Made by a program: the position numbers and the translations under genes
Assembly (NCBI GenBank): GCA_001972305.1
Contig: BDDD01001452.1
Coordinates: forward strand, 145,153 to 209,152
DNA from: Cephalotus follicularis
Lineage: Eukaryota > Streptophyta > Magnoliopsida > Oxalidales > Cephalotaceae
DNA length: 64,000 nucleotides
Direction of reading: 5' to 3'
Part shown: positions 45,168 through 55,064 of the stretch, piece after piece
How positions within the stretch are numbered: position 1 is the stretch's first letter
Layout of the letters: each line of letters opens with the position of its first letter
Notes under the pieces: generated by a model
Database searches by the model: none
The model's input: the letters and a program-made list of their open reading frames with translations, nothing else
Told to the model about the DNA's origin: nothing

Positions 45168-45698
45168 GGCGCCAGACAGCCCACGTGCTGTCAGTCTTAA
45201 AGTGATAAAAGTGGGAGTTTTGGTTTATTTGGGCATAAGGCAGGAGAGGGGCCGGGTTTTCCCCATAAAAACACAAGCTTTCCTTCTCCAATATCCATCT
45301 TTCTCAGTGGATTCAAGAGTGTTTGGGAGTAGAGAAAATGGAGTGAGTGTGTGTGTGCTGTGGAGAACGGAGCTTGGTGTTGAACCGTGGACTTGGAGGC
45401 CGGACCAGTGGAGGAACCGGACCAGGGGAGGCTGCTAGACGGATTTGGGAGTGCAAGGACCTCGGATCCGGGACTTAAAGAGGTGGATTGCAACTCCTAA
45501 CTTGGAGTTCTAAGGTAGGGGAAAGCTATAATTGTGATTTAAAGTCAATTATAAATGATGCTCATGAGTGAAATGCATGTGTTATATTGTGATAAAAGCA
45601 TGAACGTGTGTTGTGGTGATAGTGCTTTGCGGTTTGTTTGGTTTAAAAGGGTTTGAGCATGTGTGATTTCTGCTGTTTTTGGGCACTGCCCGTAGGGG

Positions 45699-45813
45699 CA
45701 GTCGACTGTCCAGGGAGGACAGCCGACTGTCCGAGGCTGGCAATTGACTGTTCGTGAGGAACAGCCGACTACCCAAGGAAAGCAGCCGGCTGTGCATTGG
45801 AGCCAGTCTACTG
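45699..45813. repeat. CAGTCGACTG cluster B, 3' LTR of gag-only element
   Basis: About six copies in 115 bp (CAGTCGACTG, CAGCCGACTG, CAATTGACTG, CAGCCGACTA, CAGCCGGCTG, CAGTCTACTG) in the R/U5 part, absent from the deleted 5' LTR. Confidence 0.88.
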
Positions 45814-46222
45814 CTCGTGCCTGGTGTTGCAGGTTGCTTCTTGTTGATTGTGATTGAGTGTTGCCGCTAGCGGGGTAATGTTGGTACTTAGCTGCCGTGC
45901 TAGTATCGTGAGTGTTGCCGTTAGCGGGGAAGTGTTGGTACTTTCCACTGTGCTTGTATCGTAGTGTGTTCTGAGTGTTGTTACTCGCCGTCGTGCCAGT
46001 GACGGGAACAATTGTTTGCATTGAGTGTATTGATTGTCTGCTATGACATGCCTGATTGAGTATAGTGTTGTCCTGTGGGACGTGACTAATTGTCATTGTG
46101 GAGTGATGGGTCCTTAGAGACCTGAGACATAGTTGGCTACTTATGCTGCTGTGATATTGTGAACCGTGTAATGTGTTGATGTGCTCTGGTGACATCGTGG
46201 GCTGTGACCTTGTGGTCGTGGC

Positions 46223-46248
46223 ATATATATATATATATATATATATAT
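46223..46248. repeat. (AT)n microsatellite
   Basis: About 13 AT units in the 3' LTR of the gag-only element. Confidence 0.95.
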
Positions 46249-48062
46249 GCATCGAGATATAGTATGTACTGCATCATTGTCCATTCATGTCATGACATGT
46301 TTTATCCTTGGCCCTGGATCGCTTTTATGGTTTTGACGAGTGAGGACAAAGGCTAACCCCCTACAGCTTCAGTGTGTTTCAGGTTGATGCAGCCGTTGGT
46401 TACCGTTGGGCTCCGAGGAGCAAAGTGAAGTTTTATGTTGTTTACTTTTGAGGAATGTTTATGGATCATTGTAATAAATGAATGGTTGTAACATGAATAT
46501 TGTTCACGCTCCGTTTGAGGGTAGTTAACGGTGATGATGTTTTCTGTTGTAGCATGTAGTATGGGATGCATGTTATGTTATGATTCGGTTTATATTTATA
46601 TGCTTCCGCAAGTTGTTGTTGGATATGGAAAGTTTTAAATTTATGGTAATTTGCATAAGCCGGATTTATATGTTAATTGCCACCACTTTATATGTTGTTG
46701 TGAAACGGGGTGTGACAGCCAGGGAGGCCAGGGCCGCTGAGGAGGAGCGGGCTGCGGAGGCGGAGCATGCTGCTGAGGCCAGGGCCGTGGAGACTAGGGA
46801 GGCCAGGGCCACAGAAGCCAGGGCGCCTGTGACTGAAGCTAAGCTCGGGCGTCCCTCAAAAAGGCAGCGGTTGGAGAAGGGGAAGGTTCTCCAGGGCAAA
46901 TCCGTCGAGGGGCGCCTCTATGACCCCGACTATCCTTACCCTGCTACGGAGCTCGCACAGGTAAGGGATATCCTGGGAGAGCTTGGTCGCGCCGGCGTTT
47001 TCCTGAAGACTCCCGGGGTCGCCACGGAGCTGGGCAGAGTTGGCACGTTCCCCTACGAGCTGGGGCTAAGGGCGGAGTGGACAACAGGGCAGCTTTGGAC
47101 CAACCTCTTCTAGTGCTGCCAGCGGGTAAGCACACTTGCCTTGACTTTCTCTTTTGAACTTTTTCTAGCTCTGAAATGTCGTTTTCTTTTTTTCTCAGGT
47201 CATGGTCAATGCCCATCTTCTGATGGACAAGACTGACCAAGAGACCAGCCTGAACGAGCAGCTCGGGGCTGAGAATGCTGAGCTGAGCAGGTCTTTGGCC
47301 GTGGCCCATGCTCAGCTAGATGAGGTGTTGGGCGCCCAGGAGAGCCTGACGACTGAGAAGGACGAAGCTATGGAGGAGGCCAGGAGGGAGAGGGGGCTCA
47401 AGATCGTTGCCATGGAGTGGACGAACGAGCTTGCGGGTAGGCTGGAGGCTCTGCACGACCAATTAGCCAGGTCCCAGGAGCTCATGGATGCCAGGGCCAA
47501 AGCCGTAGTAGAGAGAGCAGTCCTGGACTTCAAGGCCTCAGCAGAGTTTCAAGATGCCATGGACCAGACCATGGACCTCTACAAAGCTTCTGAAGATTTC
47601 AACCGCGAGGTTTTGAAGAAGTCTTCGGCCAACTTTTGTCGGGGGAACTATACTTGTCGAAACATGGTCGAGTGCTTTCTGGATCTCCTGTTGGACTCCT
47701 TTGTCTGCGGCCCTTCCATGGCGGAGTATGACTTCATCCCAGAGGGCGTTGAAGAGGCCGAGGATGAAGCCTTCAGAGCCTTCGATGAAGAGCAAAGTCA
47801 TGCCCAGGACCGCTGTTGGTCGCCCAACGGCCATGACCTGGTTCCCTTCACTGCACTTGCTAAGGACGGCAACCTTGGGGCCTTTGATGCCGAGCCCCTC
47901 TCTCGCATCATTGCTGAGGAGCCTGCCCCAGCGTGGATTACCGAGGATGATCCGGCTCCTTCTCCTAGTCCCCGTTTCGATGATCCTCCTCCTCCGTCGG
48001 AAGAAGAAGCTCCTCCTCCTCCTCCATCCGTAGTAGACATCCCTTCGGGGGATGAGGCTTAG

Positions 48063-49320
48063 GATAGATTTTTATCTACTTTGCCTTGTATTTTTTCTCT
48101 CTTTTTTAATAATGTAATCTTTTCAATGATCAATAAAATGAAGTATTTTTGTACCTCATTTGAGTATATTTTATTTCTGCTTTGGAATGTCAAATACTTG
48201 CGAAGCATTAAGTTTCTTCCCCCCGGGCTGTCCTAGCTTTATTAGTGTTGCATGTTATGCTAGAGTTCTTCCCAGGCATTCGCCGCTCCCTTAGGATAGT
48301 TGAATGTAAATAAAAAGAACAATCTTCAGGCTTCATCACCTAAGCTTTGTAGTCCCCTTAGGACACCTTACTTGAAAGGCGCTTAGGCAAGGAAACTTAG
48401 TCTTTACGAGTTCTGTTGTGTTCGTAGACTAAGTCTTTGGTCTGCCCAGGCGAGTTCCTATGGGTTTGCCGAGCAGGATATCGTCTGGTTCAGCACGTTG
48501 TGAACCAGGTCGTCTGAGCTTACAGTCCTCATAGGGACACTTGTATCAAAGTGCTCAGTACAACGAACTTGATCGCTGCGAGTTCCCATGGATTCGCCTC
48601 TCAAGACACGACTTTGGGTCTGGCCGAACAAGTTCCCATGGTGTTGCCGACCAGAGTATGCTCCCTGGGGAGTCTTCACGTGCTCCCCTGGGGAGGCTTT
48701 GTTGAACTCTCCCCTGGAGGAGTCTTTTTGTTGTGTGCTCCCCTGTGGGAGGCTTTGCAGCTCAGGTCTGTCGACCCTAAGCTGAGTTCTGGTGGAGTCC
48801 TCGGGTGTTGGTACCCGAGCCTGCTCGCGGGCGTTAAGGGTGAGTAAGAAGTTTGCCTTGGTTTTGCCCATGCTCCCTACCTCGGACCAGCTCGGTCCCT
48901 GGAGATGTTTTGTTGGGCGAGCCCCGGTGGGTCCCTTGGGTACCTGGCCAGGGTGAGATTCCATCTCCTAAGTGTAGGTTGAGCATTTGGGGGACCTTGG
49001 GTGGTTGTCCCCTGCTTGGTGTTACTTTTTCGGTTTGCCCCCTAGTGGGTGTTTTTTGAAACGCCCCCTGGGGGGTCTTTCGTTGAGTGCTCCCCTGGGG
49101 GAGGCTTTATTGCTTTTGCCCCCTAGGGGGTCTTTTTTGGTGCTTTGAGGGAGTTGATTGGCGGCTGTTCAGAGGTTTAAGGACATGAACATTGGTCCTC
49201 CAGTCGCTTGTAAACTTGGAACTATAATCTTGAACACAAATTTTGAAGAAAAAATTCAGCTTTATTTATTACCGTTCTGAACTTTGTACATCTTTACAAG
49301 AAATCACTGGTAGTACTTCC
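48063..49320. repeat. Tat-A spacer with degenerate tandem repeats
   Basis: Lies between the end of the antisense ORF and the end of integrase. Downstream of 48062 are AATAAA-like signals (48130, AATAAAATG) that could polyadenylate the antisense transcript. From about 48640 to 49140 a loose repeat recurs: GCTCCCCTGGGGGAGGCTTT and CCCCCTAGGGGGTCTTTTTT, many copies being palindromic. Repeats at this site are typical for Tat/Ogre elements. No coding signal despite open frames. Confidence 0.75.
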
Positions 49321-50535
49321 TCAGATGCTCGGCATTCCAAGCTCTGGCAATTTCCCTGCCCCCCCCAAAGTTTCAAGTTTAAATGTTCCTGGGCGCAGGA
49401 CTCTCTTGATCTTGTATGGCCCTTCCCAGGCAGGAGCCAGTTTTCCTCTGGTACCGGTAGGGTCTGAAATTGCTGAGTTTCGCAGGACTAGATCTCCTTG
49501 TCTTAGTGGTCTGGGGCTCACCCTTTTGTTGTAGTAGCGGCTCACCCTTTGTTGGTAAGCTACGACTCTGGTGGCTGCTTTGTCTCTGAGCTCTCCTACT
49601 AGATCAAGGAGGCATCTAAGTCCTTCATTGTTCTCCTCTGTGAAGTGCACGACGCTTGGTGACTAGACACAAATCTCCACCGGTATCATAGCCTCAGCTC
49701 CGAAACAAAGACTGTATGGGGACTCACCAGTTGTGGTCCGAGGAGTGGTTCTATAAGCCCATAGTACACTTGGTAGCTCCTCTGTCCATCTTCCTTTGTT
49801 GTCTTCAAGGCGTTTCTTCAAGCTCGAGATGATCTCTCTGTTAATCACCTCTGCTTGGCCGTTGCTCTGGGGGTAGGCTACTGAGGCGTGCCTATGCTCT
49901 ATTCGCCACTCTTGGCAAAAGTCACGGAAGGCCTGACAGTCGAACTATTTTCCATTATCTGAAATTATTGTCCTTGGGACTCCGAATCTGCAGATGATGG
50001 ACTTCAATACAAAGCTTTCCGTGTTCTTCTCTGTGATTGTGGCCAGAGGTTCTGCTTCTACCCACTTGGTAAAATAGTCCACTGCTGCAATAAGAAACTT
50101 CCTCTGGCCTGTCGCCATAGGTAGTGGCCCTACGAAGTCCATTCCCCATTGTGCAAAGGACCAAGGGGCCATGATAGACGTCAGAGGTTGAGAAGGTCTT
50201 CTACTTATATTTGCGTTCCTCTGGCACTTGTCACATTTCCTTACCAAATCTATAGCATCTTGGTGCAAGTTCGGCCAGTAGTAGCCCTGCCTTAGCAGCT
50301 TGTGGGCCAACGCCCTACCCCCTGTGTGGTTGCCACAAATTCCTTCATGGACTTCCCTTAGAGCATAATCGGCCTCTAGGGGAGTCAAGCATCTCAGCCA
50401 AGGGAAAGAGAAAGATCTTTTGTAGAGAATCCCATCACGGAGCTAAAATCTGTTTGCTCTGTACACAAGTTTTCTCGCCTCCGCGGGATTCTCGGGTAAA
50501 ATTCCATCCCTTAGCCAGTTGATGAACGGGGTCAT
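49321..50535 (-). pseudogene. pol: Integrase of Tat-A
   Basis: Minus strand. The zinc domain shows REVHEGICGNHTGGRALAH with CDKCQRNA (HHCC). The core has Asp in AQWGMDFVGPLP, Asp in TIISDNGK and Glu in NGQAEVINREII. A TAG at about 49945 follows DNGK where Gln is expected. WAYRTTPRTTTGESPYSL is the usual Tat block. A further stop lies near 49660. The C-terminal part has RQGDLVLR and KLAPAWEGPYKIKRVL (GPF/Y-like). The end is at 49321. Inactive because of stops, though the DDE residues are present. Confidence 0.92.
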
Positions 50536-51098
50536 CTAGTTTGGCTCCTGTGGTAAGTCTATGTCCATCACATCTACCTTAGAGGTGGTGGGCCTGTCCA
50601 GGTAATCTACCAGCACGGTTCGATTCTCCTTTAGCTCTTCTGCAATGCCTAGTTTTGACAACTGGTCTGCTCGGGCGTTTTCCGCTCTGGGTATTTTCAA
50701 GACTCTTAGAACTTCGAAAGCTGACTTCAAGCTCTGAAAGTGTGATAAATATTTCGCCATTGAGTCTTCTCGGGCCTCATACTCTCCACTGGCCAGACCA
50801 ACCACCAATTGAGAATCACTGAAAGCTTCTATCTTTTGCACCTCCAAGTGCTTTGCAATTGTCAGCCCGGCTATCAGAGCTTCCCATTCAGCTTCATTGT
50901 TTGTAGCTTTAAAACCGAACTCAGAGCGTATTCCAACATCCAACCACCTAGACTTATTAACACCAGTCCCGCTCCACTACCAGTGACGCAGGAGGAGCCA
51001 TCCACGGACAACTTCCACATTCCCCTCTCGCTCTGGAAGGGGTCCTCCTCCATACACTCCGTGGGATCCCTCAGCACCTTAAAGAATGGGAGGCACTT
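50536..51098 (-). pseudogene. pol: RNase H of Tat-A
   Basis: Minus strand. WKLSVDGSSC (first Asp) lies in one frame, and after a frameshift near 50900-50940 the domain continues with TNNEAEWEALIAGL (Glu), AFSDSQLVVGLASGEYEARE (Asp) and VPRAENARADQLSKL-type sequence (Asp). The YREA-free, 'archaeal-like' order DGSS...NNEAE...SDSQL is typical of the extra RNase H found in Tat-lineage pol. Normal job: degrade RNA in the RNA-DNA hybrid. Confidence 0.85.
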
Positions 51099-51890
51099 CT
51101 ATGCTAACTTCGAAACAAACTCGCTCAAGGATGTTATCTTCCCATTTAGCCTCTGTACATCCTTGATGGTTTGGGAAGGTCTCATACTCTGGACCGCTGA
51201 GATCTTCTCTGGGTTGGCCTCTATTACTCTGCTTGAGACCATGAACCCGAGGAACTTGCCCGAGGTGACCCCAAAAGTGCACTTGGAAGGATTGAGATTC
51301 ATCTTATACCTCCTCAGTACCTCAAAAGTTTTCTCCAAGTCTTTGATGTGGGGGCTCCTGGCTGGGGTTTTAACGAGCATGTCATCAATATAGACCTCCA
51401 TGTTTCTCCCAATCTGGGGCTCGAAGATTTTGTTGACCAGTCGTTGATAAGTGGCCCCTGCGTTCTTCAAACCAAAGGGCATGACCTTGTAACAATACAT
51501 CCCCCGGTCCGTGATGAACGCTGTCTTGTTCTCGTCGTAACCATACATGGGGATTTGATTGTACTTCGAGTAGGCATCCAGGAAGCTTAACATTCTGTAG
51601 CCCGAGGTCGCATCCGCCAACTGATCTATCTTTGGGATAGGGAAGTGATCATTGGGACAAGCTTTGTTGAGGTCTATGAAGTCAATGCACATCCTCTACT
51701 TGCCATTCGATTTCTTGACTAGGACTGGGTTCGCCAGCCAGTTTGAGTAATGCACTTCCCTAATGAACCCTGCTTGCATGAGCTTGCTCACCTCATCAAC
51801 TATTGCTTGCTGTCGCTCAGAGGAAAAGTTTCTCTTCTTCCGCTTGGTCGGATGCCTCGTTGGATCCACACTGAGCCTGTGAACCATTAC
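51099..51890 (-). pseudogene. pol: Reverse transcriptase of Tat-A
   Basis: Minus strand. SERQQAIVDEVSKLMQAGFIREVHYSNWLANPVLVKKSNGK, then an in-frame TAG (51693-51695) where Trp is expected, then RMCIDFIDLNKACPND, LSFLDAYSKYNQI (motif A Asp present), VMPFGLKNAGATYQRLVN, EVYIDDMLVKT (catalytic YIDD intact) and KCTFGVTSGKFLGFMVS. A stop at 51099 ends the frame at the RNase H linker. Apart from the single TAG the RT is well preserved, in contrast with element 1 and the copia RT, which lost catalytic Asp. Confidence 0.93.
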
Positions 51891-52105
51891 ACCCGGGCTG
51901 ATCCCAGGGACCTCCTCTGTCGACTAGGCGAACACGTCCCTGTTGGTTTGGAGGAATGTTATTAATTCCCCCTTCTCCACCTCTCCAAGCTGTGAGCCGA
52001 CTTGGAAGACTCTCTCGGAGTTGCCCTCTTCCAGGGGCACTTGAACCACATCTTCAACAGGCTGTGGACGCTCAGGCTCTACGTCCCCCCTGAGATCCAC
52101 ATTTG

Positions 52106-52640
52106 CTATGAGAGTACCTTGTCCTTCCCATGGTCCCTAACGGCAGTTTTGTAGCACTGCCTGGCTACCTGTTGGTCTCCTCTAGCTTCCCCCACACCAA
52201 ACCTTGTAGGGAACTTCATGAGTAAGTGCCTCGTGGACACTATCGCCTCCATCAGGTTCAGCCCTGGTCTCCCGATTATTGCATTGTATGGGCTTGGTGT
52301 ATCAACCACCAGGAACGTCATCTGTACCTGGGTTTGGTGTGGAGCAATGCCTGGGACCACTAACAAGTCAATAGATCCCAGGGGATGGACCATCTCCCCC
52401 GTAAAGTCGACCAGTGGGGTCTTCACAGGCTTCAGTTGATTGACCGGTATCCTCAACTGATCAAACGCATGCTTGTATAAGATATCGGCCGAGTTGCCAC
52501 TGTCTATTAGGATCCTCTTCATGGTGAAAAGTTCCACCATAAGAGTTACCACTACTAGATCATCGTGAGGGAGACGTACTCCCTCATAGTCTGCATCGGA
52601 AAAGGATATAATCCCCTCATCTCCACCACTCCTCAACCTT
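52106..52640 (-). pseudogene. Aspartic protease of Tat-A
   Basis: Minus strand. The active-site segment reads MKRILIDSGNSADILY (D-S-G present). It is followed by LVDFTGEMVHPLGSIDL, SPYNAIIGRPGLN, LLMKFPTRFGVGEARGDQ and ARQCY, as in Tat-type proteases and in the fragment at 16856. Linker sequence (about 51891-52105) towards RT has stops. Of the protease copies in this window this one and the copia protease keep the catalytic triplet. Confidence 0.9.
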
Positions 52641-54475
52641 TTTCCATGATGGACCTATTGCAAAGCAAGGGACTGCCTCCCATAGGCTTTTCTAGCATTC
52701 TTGTGGTCGCCACCAGACGTGACCCCCCATAGATGGTGTGGATGACACCTCTGGGTTGCTGCTGCTGCTGCTGCTGCCGAGGAACCTCTTCTCTCCTCGG
52801 CTCCCTTCTTGCCTGGGGAGCCTCTCTGTCTACGTACTTCCGTAGATGTCCCCTTCAGATTAGGTCCTCAATATGATTATTCAGCTGCCTGCACTCCTTG
52901 GTATCGTGCCCATGGTCACAGTGGTACCGACAATATTTTTCCACGTCCCTTTTCTCTGCCGAGGACCTCAATTTCTCAGGCCACTGGATGGGGACTTTAT
53001 CCTGCTCCATGGCAAGTATTCTGGTGCGTGTGTCTAGGAGGGGGGCGAAGTTGTTGTAGGATGGGATTGGTACCCCCCCCTCCCCCTGGGCCGAGCCCTC
53101 CCTCCTGGAAAGCTTGTGCCTGAGGTCGTCCTTGGTCAGGCCTGACCTCTCCCTCTTCTTCTCCTTCTTTTTGGGAGCATTTCGTGAATGCTCCCCTTTC
53201 TCCTCCTGATGGCCCGACCAGGGGGTTTTCTGTTTTCTGGATACGATCTCTTCCTCCGCGTTAACATACCTCTCTGCTCTCCTTAGCAGGTCTGCCATAT
53301 CCATAGCGGGCCTCTTCAGAAGAGAGAAAGTAAAAGAGGAGTTATTCCTCAGGCCGTTATTCAATGCTGCCATGGCAAAGGATGGCTCTAGGTCCTTCAC
53401 CGTAAGGCGCTCCTTGTTGAACCTGGTAAGGTAGTCCCTCAGCGACTCATCTCTCCACTGTACCACGTTGATCAGGTGGGTGGAGTTTCTTCTATGTGTG
53501 ATGCTATTGAGGAATTTAGTAACGAACAGCTCCGTTAGCTGGTCGAAATCCTTCACTAACTTCTGCGCCAGGGTTGAGAACCACGACTGGGCATCTCCAG
53601 TCAGCGTTGCTGGGAACCCTCAGTAAAGTGTGGCGTCTGAGGCCTGGTGCACCAACATGGTTTGGATGTAGGTGAGCACATGTTGGAGGGGATCCGTGGA
53701 CCCATCATACTTGTCAAGGCTGGTGAGCCAGAATCCACTAGGGATTTGCTCAGTCATGATCTTGGTTGTGAAGGGGTGGGCGCTGAGGTTGCGCACCTCT
53801 TCCATATATCCCCTTGGCTTGTCGGCTCCTTGGAGCCTTCTCTCCACCTCGGCAAGCCTTCTGTTCATCAGTTGCTCCACGTCCTCAATGTTCCTGGCTT
53901 TGCTAGAAACACGACCAATGTGGCTGTGCGGTCATGCCTGCTCCTCTGGGCGGTTCCGGCTTTGTGCGAGGCGTTGGGGCTCACTCGCGCCTCCTCTGCG
54001 TCCCTAGGTTCCCCTTGGGGATCCACATCCATAGGCTGGAGCTCTGGACGTGCTCTTCTGGGATCGTTGGGCTGATCCTTGGCTGTTGAGGACTCTGCCC
54101 TCTGAGATGTATTGATCTCAGGTCTCCTCCCCAGGGGAACATTATCCCCTGACCGCCTTGGGGGTAGTTCATCTCCCCTTAGCGGGTTTCGCCTGGCACC
54201 TCGGGGGTGCCTGTCTCCACCACTGGCCTGTTGGGACCAGAAACTCCCTGGACCACTGACGGAGCAGGTCCAGAGCGTTGTTGGTTGGCCAAAGTGGTGA
54301 CCAGCAAATCGGTGAGGCGCTCCACCCCTTGGATCAGTTGGTTGAACTGCTCCCCTATAACGAGAGCTTGCTCGGCGGTTATGGCAACTTGACTAGTTTG
54401 GGCTGGGTCGTTTCCAGCAGCCTGCTGGCTTCCACCTGCTGTGGAGTAGTTGTTGATGTTCTTCCTCGGAGGCAT
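52641..54475 (-). pseudogene. gag: gag of Tat-A
   Basis: Minus strand. ATG at 54473-54475 (MPPRKNINNYSTAGGSQQ), chosen because it is the first Met after the PBS and begins the basic N-terminus. Capsid part: KIMTEQIPSGFWLTSLDKYDG, STDPLQHVLTYIQTML, then after a TGA FPATLTGDAQSWFSTLAQ and LTELFVTKFLNSI. The zinc motif CRYHCDHGHDTKECRQL matches the Tat-type C..H...GH...C. A TGA at 52855-52857 follows HIEDLI where Arg is expected. A (CAG/CTG)n tract at about 52755-52780 encodes poly-Gln. RGVIHTIYGG closes the gag-protease link. Several stops at 54179-53620. Non-functional. Confidence 0.88.
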
Positions 54476-54500
54476 GACTCTATATGACTTTTTGCTGCGC

Positions 54501-54518
54501 TTCCCACAGACGGCGCCA
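54501..54518 (-). other. Primer-binding site of Tat-A
   Basis: On the minus strand TGGCGCCGTCTGTGGGAA, two bases from the LTR end (TACATCAACA). TGGCGCC-type sites are usual in Tat-lineage elements. The priming tRNA is not certain from this alone. Confidence 0.85.
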
Positions 54519-54520
54519 AC

Positions 54521-55064
54521 TGTTGATGTATAAATCCTTCCTTCAACAGTACCCCACGTGTAAAGGCTTGATTTGTTTAGAGAAACGCTGGAATCTGTCC
54601 GAGAAAGAGTGTTTGTTGGCTGGTTGGTAATCCCTGCATAAGTAAAAGAGAAAGGTAGAAGGTCCAGGAGGTTGTTCTCCCGGGGACACTCCGACGCTCT
54701 AGTTAGTGATTGAACAAAGAGTATTGTCTTCTTTTGAATGCTAAAATGGCTGACCTTTGTATTGACTGTGAAACTGGTATTTATAGACTTCCCAGTGACT
54801 GATGAGCGTCCCATCAGGAGTTGGTGTCCCATAAGGGAAATGAGTCAGAAGTCCTGGCGTTTCCCCTGATCTCCTCCAGATTTGGTGGCTGTGGTGGCAT
54901 GCCAGTACATGGATTAGATTGCTGTGGAGGCATATGTCGACGTGCCAGTCTCTTTTCCCACTTTGATGTGATGGCAGGCCACGTGCCCAGGCCCTGGAGC
55001 GACATCTGTCTTTTTTTCCTTGAGCACGTGTCCTTATGCTTAAAAAAGGATTTTTCCCATATCA
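54521..55064 (-). repeat. 5' LTR of Tat-A, complete
   Basis: 544 bp. On the minus strand it begins TGATATGGGAAAAATCC and ends GGATTTATACATCAACA. A minus-strand TATA box (CTATAAATACC) lies near 54777-54787, about 280 bp from the start. Direct repeat of 40074-40432. The flanking pentamer is ACATG (55065-55069), partner lost. Confidence 0.92.

Larger units (their letters stand above)
42531..46717 (+). mobile_element. Gag-only, non-autonomous gypsy element (TR-GAG-like)
   Basis: LTRs 42531-43270 and 44889-46717, PBS, one gag region and a polypurine tract. No protease, RT, RNase H or integrase lies between gag end (44599) and the 3' LTR (44889). Flanked by GCCAG on both sides (42526-42530 and 46718-46722), a perfect 5-bp duplication, within the coiled-coil exon of the Tat-A antisense ORF. 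Terminal-repeat elements with only GAG have been described in plants (TR-GAG). This one would depend on an autonomous chromovirus such as element 1, whose gag it closely resembles. The LTRs differ at only a few percent of positions by eye, the least of any pair here. Confidence 0.9.
44889..46717 (+). repeat. 3' LTR of the gag-only element, full length
   Basis: 1829 bp, TGTAACGCCCGGGG to ACGGGGTGTGACA. Contains two GTCGAC clusters (45032-45167 and 45699-45813), paired TTGCCGCTAGCGGGG / TTGCCGTTAGCGGGG repeats (about 45862 and 45914), an (AT)n run (46223-46248) and the conserved GTGAGGACAAAGGCTAACCC block (about 46341). The long minus-strand ORF over 45545-46252 has no homology and is spurious. 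Confidence 0.93.
41194..48062 (+). pseudogene. Antisense extra ORF (aORF) of Tat-A, intron-containing, split by gag-only element
   Basis: Belongs to the plant 'putative gypsy-type transposon' family (Transposase_28-like), carried antisense by Tat-lineage elements. Role unknown. ATG 41194 opens MSTSSSSLSDNPMARTKQT. The conserved core includes EHGLRLPLPSFAVTVL, then a TAG (41650-41652), GFIIGFLVRYLQMDAVP and WREKYFFIKNLPGF. A frameshift lies near 41880. Introns: acceptor TTTGTCTGTGCAG/A at 42241 (donor unclear) and 47126-47198 (CGG/GTAAG ... TTTCTCAG/GTC), joining exons in frame. The middle exon is Ala/Glu/Arg-rich coiled coil (AREARAAEEERAAEAE), interrupted by the insertion at 42531-46717. A TAG occurs at 47111-47113. 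The last exon has coiled coil and a proline/acid tail (DDPPPPSEEEAPPPPP). Confidence 0.78.
40074..55064 (-). mobile_element. Tat-lineage Ty3/gypsy element (Tat-A) with antisense extra ORF
   Basis: LTRs at 40074-40432 (3', truncated) and 54521-55064 (5'), with gag-pol on the minus strand between 49321 and 54475 in gypsy order. A plus-strand extra ORF lies between integrase and the 3' LTR. That arrangement is described for Tat-lineage plant elements. About 15.0 kb in the window, or 10.8 kb without the nested gag-only element (42531-46717 plus one duplication copy). The 3' LTR lacks the outer 208 bp of the 5' LTR, so no target duplication can be paired. The right flank pentamer is ACATG. The two LTRs differ at roughly one position in ten over the best-aligned 115 bp, so it is old. 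Confidence 0.92.

Noticed and set aside
45545..46252. 235-aa minus-strand ORF
   Set aside because: Lies wholly in the 3' LTR of the gag-only element, includes the (AT)n run as IYIYIY, and has no domain. Chance ORF.
47538..48040. Minus-strand ORFs, including a Gly/Ser-rich one, opposite the last aORF exon
   Set aside because: They mirror the Pro/Glu-rich coding exon on the plus strand and have no independent support.
50809..51393. 194-aa plus-strand ORF
   Set aside because: Shadow of the Tat-A RT/RNase H on the other strand.
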